This document shows, piece after piece, positions 58,389-64,000 of a stretch of 64,000 nucleotides of DNA. Both the position numbers and the translations under genes were made by a program. The stretch spans positions 18,256 through 82,255 of the forward strand of contig NZ_JADMKU010000019.1 of assembly GCF_018219815.1 (NCBI RefSeq). Reading direction: 5' to 3'. Positions within the stretch are counted from its first letter, which is position 1. Each line of letters starts with the position of its first letter. The notes below the pieces were generated by a model. It did not search any database and had not been told where the DNA came from. It was given only the letters and a program-made list of their open reading frames with translations. This DNA comes from Thalassovita aquimarina (GTDB taxonomy: Bacteria; Pseudomonadota; Alphaproteobacteria; Rhodobacterales; Rhodobacteraceae).

Positions 58389-60101
58389 ATGGCACGGCAT
58401 CTGATCACCTCGGCAATCCCTTACATCAACGGGATCAAGCATCTGGGCAACCTTGTGGGCAGCCAGCTTCCGGCGGATCTGTTCGCACGCTACCAGCGCG
58501 CGCGCGGAAACGAGGTGATGTTCATCTGCGCCACCGACGAACATGGCACCCCGGCCGAACTGGCCGCCGCCAAGGCCGGTCAGCCGGTGGCCGACTACTG
58601 CGCCGAAATGCACCTGGTGCAGGCGCAGATCGCCGAAGGCTTCGGGCTGAGCTTCGATCATTTCGGTCGCTCGTCGAGCGAGGAAAACAAGAAGCTGACC
58701 CAGCATTTCGCCGCCAAGCTGGCCGAGGCCGGACTGATCCGCGAAGTCACCGAAAAGCAGATGTATTCCAAGGCCGACGGCCGTTTCCTGCCCGACCGCT
58801 ATATCGAGGGCACCTGCCCCAATTGCGGCTTCGGATCCGCGCGCGGCGACCAGTGCGACAACTGCACCAAGCAGTTGGACCCGGTGGACCTGATCAACCC
58901 GCATTCCACCATTTCCGGTTCGACCGATCTGGAAATGCGCGAAACCAAGCACCTCTACCTGTGCCAGAGCAAGATGAAGGACCAGTTGGAAGCCTGGATC
59001 GATTCCAAGGCCGACTGGCCGGTGCTGACCACCTCGATCGCCAAGAAATGGCTGAACGACGGCGACGGCCTGCAGGATCGCGGCATCACCCGTGACCTGG
59101 ACTGGGGCGTGCCGGTCAAGAAGGGCGACGAAGACTGGCCCGGCATGGAAGGCAAGGTGTTCTACGTCTGGTTCGACGCGCCGATCGAATATATCGCCTG
59201 CGCGCAGGAATGGGTCCATGCGGGCAAGGGCAACGACTGGGAACGCTGGTGGCGTACCGACAAGGGCGCCGACGACGTGACCTATACCCAGTTCATGGGC
59301 AAGGATAACGTGCCGTTCCACACGCTCAGCTTCCCCTCCACGATACTCGGTTCGGGCGAGCCGTGGAAATTGGTCGATTACATCAAGTCGTTCAACTACC
59401 TGAACTATGATGGCGGCCAGTTCAGCACCTCGCGCGGGCGCGGCGTGTTCATGGATCAGGCGCTGGAAATCCTGCCTGCCGATTACTGGCGCTGGTGGCT
59501 GCTGTCCCACGCGCCGGAAAGCTCGGACGCGGAATTCACCTGGGAAAATTTCCAGACCTCGGTCAACAAGGACCTGGCCGACGTGCTGGGCAATTTCGTC
59601 AGCCGGATCACCAAGTTCTGCCGTTCCAAGTTCACCGAAGCGGTGCCCGAAGGCGGCGCCTATGGCGAACATGAAGAGGCGCTGATCGCCGATCTGACCG
59701 GCAAGATCCGCGCTTACGAGCAGTTCATGGAAGAAAAAGAGGTCCGCAAGGCGTCGCACCAACTGCGCGCGATCTGGGTCGCGGGCAACGAATACCTGCA
59801 ATCGGCCGCGCCCTGGTCCACCTTCAAGGAAGACCCCGAAAAGGCCGCCGCGCAGGTGCGGCTGGGACTGAACCTGATCCGGCTCTACGCGGTGCTGTCG
59901 GCCCCCTTCATCCCCGAAACCTCGGCCAAGATGCTGGCGGCGATGCATACGCAGGACGACAGCTGGCCCGACGACGTGCCCGCCGCGCTTGCCACCCTGA
60001 CCGCCGGTCACGCCTTTACAGTACCCGACGTCCTGTTCGGCAAGATCACGGATGAACAGCGCGAGGAATGGCAACAACGCTTCGCCGGCACCCGCGACTG
60101 A
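58389..60101 (+). CDS. metG: Methionyl-tRNA synthetase
   Basis: 570 aa class I synthetase. The HIGH-type motif is [15 protein letters not shown]; the zinc-binding Cys are in [17 protein letters not shown]; the KMSKS-equivalent is QFSTSRGRG, in which both lysines of KMSKS are replaced. Members of this group with FSTS are known. The helical anticodon-binding domain follows and there is no C-terminal EMAP-type domain. The ATG at 58389 begins [20 protein letters not shown]. Confidence 0.96.
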   Translation: MARHLITSAIPYINGIKHLGNLVGSQLPADLFARYQRARGNEVMFICATDEHGTPAELAAAKAGQPVADYCAEMHLVQAQIAEGFGLSFDHFGRSSSEENKKLTQHFAAKLAEAGLIREVTEKQMYSKADGRFLPDRYIEGTCPNCGFGSARGDQCDNCTKQLDPVDLINPHSTISGSTDLEMRETKHLYLCQSKMKDQLEAWIDSKADWPVLTTSIAKKWLNDGDGLQDRGITRDLDWGVPVKKGDEDWPGMEGKVFYVWFDAPIEYIACAQEWVHAGKGNDWERWWRTDKGADDVTYTQFMGKDNVPFHTLSFPSTILGSGEPWKLVDYIKSFNYLNYDGGQFSTSRGRGVFMDQALEILPADYWRWWLLSHAPESSDAEFTWENFQTSVNKDLADVLGNFVSRITKFCRSKFTEAVPEGGAYGEHEEALIADLTGKIRAYEQFMEEKEVRKASHQLRAIWVAGNEYLQSAAPWSTFKEDPEKAAAQVRLGLNLIRLYAVLSAPFIPETSAKMLAAMHTQDDSWPDDVPAALATLTAGHAFTVPDVLFGKITDEQREEWQQRFAGTRD

Positions 60102-60112
60102 CACAAACCCGC

Positions 60113-60138
60113 AAAAGCCCGCCAATCGGCGGGCTTTT
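60113..60138 (+). terminator. Rho-independent terminator of metG
   Basis: Eleven-base stem AAAAGCCCGCC / GGCGGGCTTTT with loop AATC, 11 bases after the metG stop. Confidence 0.9.
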
Positions 60139-60342
60139 CTACGACAGGCGAAGACTTCTTTTCCGTTCCCCGGTTAGTTCCGGGGCACGGATGACTGGAC
60201 TGGTCACCGTGGCCGCAACGCTTCGGCCCGGCCCCGCCCGCGAACGCGCAGACAGCCCAAACCGCACTGTTGCTTTAGCACTTTGATTTCCAATCCTTTC
60301 ATCATATGAAGTCAGTTCCAGTTGACCTCAGGGAAGATTACC

Positions 60343-61017
60343 ATGAACATGCTTGACACCTTCATCAAGCCGATGCATCCGGAAGGAAGACGCTTCGTTG
60401 CGATCTTTGCCGCGGGAACCGTAGGGCTTTTCCTTGTTTCGGATGTGCTCGGCTGGATTGGCGTCATCCTGACGATCTGGTGCTATTACTTTTTTCGCGA
60501 CCCGGAGCGTGTAACGCCCGATCGCGACGGTCTGATCGTCAGCCCCGCGGATGGAATCGTTTCGCTGATCGAAAAGGCGGTCCCCCCGACCGAGCTCGGG
60601 ATGGCAGACACCCCGCTGACGCGGGTCAGCGTGTTCATGAGCGTTTTCAACTGCCATGTGAACCGCGCCCCGATTTCAGGCGAGATTACCTCGATCGCCT
60701 ACCGCCCCGGCAAATTTTTCAATGCGTCCCTTGATAAGGCAAGCGTGCACAACGAACGCAACAGCCTGTGCATCCGGATGCAGGACGGTCGGGATCTTGC
60801 CGTTGTGCAAATCGCCGGGCTGGTTGCACGGCGGATCGTCAGCTTCGTGGAACCGGGTGCTGTGATGAAGACCGGGGAACGGTTCGGGCTGATCCGGTTC
60901 GGATCGAGGCTGGATGTATATCTCCCGGAAGGGGTCGACCCGTTGGTCAGCATCGGACAGACGATGATCGCAGGCGAGACGGTGATCGCAGAACTGAACG
61001 CCGCGACCACGGGATAG
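60343..61017 (+). CDS. psd: Phosphatidylserine decarboxylase (short form)
   Basis: 224 aa proenzyme of the short archaeal-type form. Two membrane segments near the N-terminus are followed by [19 protein letters not shown] and the self-cleavage site in [11 protein letters not shown] (between Gly and Ser), which yields the pyruvoyl group. It makes phosphatidylethanolamine from phosphatidylserine. It precedes pssA by 12 bases, so the two make a serine-to-PE pathway. Confidence 0.95.
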   Translation: MNMLDTFIKPMHPEGRRFVAIFAAGTVGLFLVSDVLGWIGVILTIWCYYFFRDPERVTPDRDGLIVSPADGIVSLIEKAVPPTELGMADTPLTRVSVFMSVFNCHVNRAPISGEITSIAYRPGKFFNASLDKASVHNERNSLCIRMQDGRDLAVVQIAGLVARRIVSFVEPGAVMKTGERFGLIRFGSRLDVYLPEGVDPLVSIGQTMIAGETVIAELNAATTG

Positions 61018-61029
61018 GCAAGCGCCCAA

Positions 61030-61767
61030 ATGGCAAAGCAACCCGACAAAGCACCGGCCGAGCTTTCACTCGTTCAGCTTCTTCCCAACATGCTGACCAT
61101 CGCGGCGATCTGCGCGGGCATGTCGTCAATCCGGGCCGGTTTCCACGGGGACTATGTGCTTGCGGTGCAGCTTATTCTGGCAGCCGCTCTCCTTGACGGC
61201 CTGGACGGCAGGGTTGCGCGGCTGCTGGGCAGCGACAGCAAGATGGGGGCGGAACTCGACTCTCTCGCCGATTTCCTGAATTTCGGCGTTGCGCCGCCTC
61301 TGGTGATCTATTTCTGGGTATTGGAGGACATGCCCGCCGCCGTATGGCTTGCGGTTCTTGCCTATTCGGTCTGCTGCGTGGTGCGGCTTGCCCGGTTCAA
61401 TGTCAGCGGCAAAGCCAAGGACGCGGGCGGCGAAAGCCCCTATTTCATCGGCGTGCCCTCGCCTGCAGGCGCCCTGCTGGTGATGCTGCCGATGATCATT
61501 TCCTTTGCCTTCGCGAATGCACCGATCCTGCCGGGGATCGTGATCTGTTTCTACATGGTCGCCATCGGTTTCCTGATGATCAGCCGGATACCGACGTGGT
61601 CGTTCAAGACGACGAAGATTTCGCGCCGTAACGTGAAATTCTTCCTCGTCGGTTTCGCCATCGTCGGCGCAGCCGTCCTGACCAATCCCTGGAGCACGCT
61701 GGTCGTGATCTGCGTCGGCTATGTTGGCATGGTGATCTGGGGCCTGATCGACAGACGCAGAAATTGA
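61030..61767 (+). CDS. pssA: CDP-diacylglycerol-serine O-phosphatidyltransferase
   Basis: 245 aa with about seven membrane helices. The CDP-alcohol phosphatidyltransferase motif DGLDGRVARLLGSDSKMGAELDSLADFLNFG is complete (DGx2AR x8 Gx3D x3D). It makes phosphatidylserine for Psd. It is central in psd-pssA-pmtA. Confidence 0.95.
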   Translation: MAKQPDKAPAELSLVQLLPNMLTIAAICAGMSSIRAGFHGDYVLAVQLILAAALLDGLDGRVARLLGSDSKMGAELDSLADFLNFGVAPPLVIYFWVLEDMPAAVWLAVLAYSVCCVVRLARFNVSGKAKDAGGESPYFIGVPSPAGALLVMLPMIISFAFANAPILPGIVICFYMVAIGFLMISRIPTWSFKTTKISRRNVKFFLVGFAIVGAAVLTNPWSTLVVICVGYVGMVIWGLIDRRRN

Positions 61768-61788
61768 AACAAGAAAGGGAGCAGCGGG

Positions 61789-62403
61789 TTGGACATAAAA
61801 GCGGTAAAGGCGTCGTATGCCCGTTGGGCCCCGATCTATGACAGGACCTTCGGGGCGGCCACGAATGCCGGAAGGCGCCGGGCGGTTGAATATATCAACT
61901 CCCGGTCCGGCAAGGTGCTCGAGGTCGGGGTCGGCACCGGGCTTTCGCTGCAGCATTACAAACCCGGCCTGCAGGTGACCGGGGTTGATTTCAGCGAGGA
62001 AATGCTTGGAAAGGCCCGCGAGAAAGTTCAGGAACTGAATCTGGGCGACACCGTGGAACTGCGTCAGATGGATGCCCGGGCGCTGGATTTCCCCGACAAC
62101 CACTTCGACACGGTCGTGGCCATGCATGTCCTGTCGGTGGTGCCCGAGCCGGAAAAAGTGATGGCCGAGATCGCCCGCGTCTGCAAGCCGGGGGGCAAGG
62201 TGGTGATCACCAACCATTTCAAGAGCAGCCGGGGTTTCCTTGCCCTGCTCGAGAAGATCACCGCGCCGCTCGCCAACATAATCGGCTGGCACTCCGATTT
62301 CGAGATGGAAACGGTGCTGGGGGAAAAGGACCTGACCGTCGAGGAACAGAAATCCCTGCCGCCGGTCGGGATGATGACGTTTCTGGTGCTGGGGAAAAGG
62401 TGA
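61789..62403 (+). CDS. pmtA: Phosphatidylethanolamine N-methyltransferase (PmtA type)
   Basis: 204 aa class I SAM-dependent methyltransferase. The SAM site is KVLEVGVGTGLSLQHY, with GVDFSEEMLGKA and the catalytic-type stretch AMHVLSVVPEPEKVMAEIARVCKPGG. It begins at TTG (61789) after AAAGGGAG, 21 bases past pssA. It resembles the Rhodobacter sphaeroides PmtA that methylates PE to phosphatidylcholine, so the operon would supply PS, PE and PC. Confidence 0.92.
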   Translation: MDIKAVKASYARWAPIYDRTFGAATNAGRRRAVEYINSRSGKVLEVGVGTGLSLQHYKPGLQVTGVDFSEEMLGKAREKVQELNLGDTVELRQMDARALDFPDNHFDTVVAMHVLSVVPEPEKVMAEIARVCKPGGKVVITNHFKSSRGFLALLEKITAPLANIIGWHSDFEMETVLGEKDLTVEEQKSLPPVGMMTFLVLGKR

Positions 62404-62406
62404 CCG

Positions 62407-62442
62407 GGTAACAGCCCGATCTTGTCCGGGCGTTACCGTTTT
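62407..62442 (+). terminator. Terminator of the psd-pssA-pmtA operon
   Basis: GGTAAC-a-GCCCG and CGGGC-GTTACC form an 11-bp stem with a single bulge and an eight-base loop, followed by GTTTT, three bases past the pmtA stop. Confidence 0.8.
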
Positions 62443-63221
62443 GGGCATGATCTGTTGCGGCGCCGCAATGGAACCGCGTTCTCGTCCAAATCCGTTGACG
62501 GCTGTCTTCGACACATGGTGCAAACGCCTTTTCGGGCTGCCCTGCAGGGCAAGATGCGGGGGGGGGCGCAACCATCGTTTCCTCCCCCCAGGCTGTCATG
62601 GCGGCGCGGCAGACGGCGAAAAGACCGTTGGCGGCTCTGGATGAAATGACGCCATTCTCAGGAAGTAGATTATCACCAGCTCCCCTTGGAACCCGCGTTT
62701 ATAAGCCAGCTCTCTTTAGGGTTTGATCCTTTTTCAGCTATTGATGGCATTCGCACGGGGTGAACCCGTCGAGGCTCCTATGGGGTTGTCGAGGGTTATC
62801 GTCGTCAAGCCAGGCGTGGATCAGACGGCGGGTAAGGCGCAGACTGGATGTGTGCGTTCAAACACTCGTCCGGGTCCAGCTATGGCTGGTCGTCAAACAA
62901 AGGTACAAATCCCTGACCACTTCGGTGGCAACTCCAACAACCGGCGCCGCGATAAATCAATGCTGCGGCTGTCATGTTAAAGCCGCCATCCGCTACTTTC
63001 TTTGGTTGGGGCCGTGCCGTCGCGGCACGCGGATAAACGCTCCTGCCCTGACTGGGCCAATTCGGGTTCTTTGATGGCATTCACCGTCAACAAAATTTTG
63101 TCACATTAACTCCGAAATTCTTCCTTTAAACAATTTTAACCAATCCGTTAACGAAATATGAACCATTTTTTAAGCGCTGGCATTTCAGTGATCATCATCA
63201 AAAAAAAACGGGCAAAACAGA
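62443..63221. other. Gene-free region before the DUF11-type protein gene
   Basis: No supported gene in ~780 bases. The left part is GC-rich with a G9 run near 62556-62566; the right part (63080-63221) is AT-rich, with A/T runs that look like a promoter region for the downstream surface protein. A 12-base direct repeat (62741-62752 and 63071-63082) brackets the middle. I see no recognisable transposase, tRNA or integrase fragment. Confidence 0.5.
62741..63082. repeat. Direct repeat pair TTGATGGCATTC
   Basis: Exact copies at 62741-62752 and 63071-63082, 330 bases apart, in the gene-free region. They could be a target-site-like remnant, but they have no element between them that I recognise. 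Confidence 0.3.
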
Positions 63222-64000
63222 ATGAATTTACAGGATTTCTCGCGAGAAAGTGTGTCTTTTTTTACAAAAAACGCGGGAATACGAGGGAACTTAGCCTCGC
63301 TCCTGCTCTTGGCGGGAACCGTTTCCGCGGCGCACGCAACGGAAGTTGCAGTAAGCTTCCAAGACGCTGGATATGGTACATTTGGTGGCTCGCAGCTTCA
63401 GAACATCGATAGCCCCGAAAGCATTCTGGGGCTGCCGGGCATTTCCAAGGTCGAGTTCGTTCAGAACACCGCAAGTGGGCGCTTCGAAGCCATTCAGGCC
63501 GGGTGTGACAGCCAGGGCAACGACGTTGCGGTGACGCTTCGCCTGACCGCAGATTCTTCTCTGATCAACAACGTCGATGGGGCTGGCCACCTTTCCTTCC
63601 TTGCTTGCGTCAACTGGCTGGATCAGCCCGGCGGAAAGATTGAAGGTTTCGGTTTCATGCAGCCGATCGGTGCGTCATACACCATCGACTATATCAACCC
63701 TGCTACGCCTGATGTTCCATTCGCTCGTACGGCGACGAATGTAGGGAGCAACTTTTTCGCTGATTTAACCGTCAGCGGAGGAAGCGTAACCTACGTATTT
63801 GACGGAACGCCAGCAGCGAGCTTCATCGGGAGCGCAAATTTCAAACCAGCTGCGCTCGTTGACGAACTCAACAAATATTACGATGTAACGAGCCCCGCGC
63901 CCACTCCCGCCCCCGCGATCGAAGGCGTGAAGACCTCGGCGATCACCACCGATACCGGCGATGCGGGCCTGAGCGTGGGCGACGAGATCACCTACACCTT
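63222..64000 (+). CDS. Secreted DUF11/DUF7507-type repeat protein, cut by the window edge
   Basis: Only the first 259 codons are present; the frame stays open to the right edge. The N-terminal tail is unusually basic/AT-rich-coded (MNLQDFSRESVSFFTKNAGIR), followed by a signal-like LASLLLLAGTVSAAHA. Residues ~40-225 form an extracellular-looking, Ser/Asn/Gly-rich domain; then EGVKTSAITTDTGDAGLSVGDEITYTF starts a DUF11/DUF7507-type repeat, a module often repeated many times in large surface proteins. It is probably an outer-surface adhesin-like protein. The full number of repeats cannot be seen here. Confidence 0.75.
   Translation, partial: MNLQDFSRESVSFFTKNAGIRGNLASLLLLAGTVSAAHATEVAVSFQDAGYGTFGGSQLQNIDSPESILGLPGISKVEFVQNTASGRFEAIQAGCDSQGNDVAVTLRLTADSSLINNVDGAGHLSFLACVNWLDQPGGKIEGFGFMQPIGASYTIDYINPATPDVPFARTATNVGSNFFADLTVSGGSVTYVFDGTPAASFIGSANFKPAALVDELNKYYDVTSPAPTPAPAIEGVKTSAITTDTGDAGLSVGDEITYT

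Noticed and set aside
62423..63080. Short open frames in the region after pmtA
   Set aside because: None shows a start signal, family motif or normal codon use; I could not recognise any transposase remnant.

Overview
The window is GC-rich chromosomal DNA from an alphaproteobacterium of the family Rhodobacteraceae, most likely the marine Roseobacter group. This rests on established knowledge of family and synteny habits: glyQ - small membrane gene - glyS - ppdK, folB with a long C-terminal extension, a DUF6446-like gene, DUF3572, the hflK-hflC-DUF2065-degP string, an adrenodoxin-type ferredoxin, SAM-II riboswitch control of metZ, AlkB, and a psd-pssA-pmtA phospholipid operon. I see no rRNA, tRNA, CRISPR array, prophage or intact insertion sequence. 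Almost all of the window is ordinary, densely packed chromosome.

Layout. 1-453 has no supported gene. 454-3722: a class V aminotransferase, two overlapping Lrp/AsnC regulators and, divergently, ilvC. 3872-6565: folP and folB, then a secreted cell-wall hydrolase. 6716-13114: a divergent PEP/pyruvate dikinase followed by glyS, a membrane gene and glyQ (all minus strand). 13301-20048: a secreted SPOR/PG-binding/degenerate-trypsin protein, trkH, two small proteins, folE2, and metZ behind a SAM-II riboswitch. 20372-26654: GST, yciB, a DMT exporter, ftsY with a small overlapping gene, a YhhN protein, a small secreted protein, alkB. 26722-33701: xseA, purD, a PAS-LuxR regulator, a VCBS-repeat protein coupled to a ferredoxin, a lipoprotein, a Do-type protease. 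33827-41888: DUF2065-hflC-hflK, gor, rpiA, sdaA, a DMT transporter, thiamine diphosphokinase. 42026-48853: an acidic protein with a 14-copy hexanucleotide repeat, then a c-di-GMP cluster (HNOBA-GGDEF cyclase, its H-NOX-like partner, and a PleD-like cyclase with dead receivers), with HAD, MarR and DUF3572 genes. 48834-51037: an ECF sigma factor operon with a membrane protein, a CpxP-like sensor and an EF-hand protein upstream. 51290-58186: DUF983, Nudix, DMT transporter, a dimethylglycine/sarcosine dehydrogenase-like enzyme with a divergent BetI-like TetR gene, aldo/keto reductase, DsrE-like protein. 58389-62403: metG and psd-pssA-pmtA. 62404-63221 is gene-free and locally AT-rich, and it leads into a secreted DUF11-type repeat protein that runs off the right edge.

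The most interesting signals are as follows. (1) An H-NOX-fold protein (45013-45597) has lost the heme-ligating His (Pro at residue 104) and the YxSxR heme-propionate motif, but carries a CxxC-x5-CxxC cluster. It is translationally coupled to an HNOBA-GGDEF cyclase with an intact I-site, which suggests a heme-independent thiol/zinc sensor controlling c-di-GMP. (2) A second cyclase nearby is PleD-like, yet its receiver has Gly at the phospho-Asp position. (3) A SAM-II riboswitch lies unusually far upstream of metZ. (4) A repeated 3'-flank element keeps its hairpin in two copies that have entirely different stem sequences. (5) A secreted trypsin-fold protein has lost its catalytic His and Ser.
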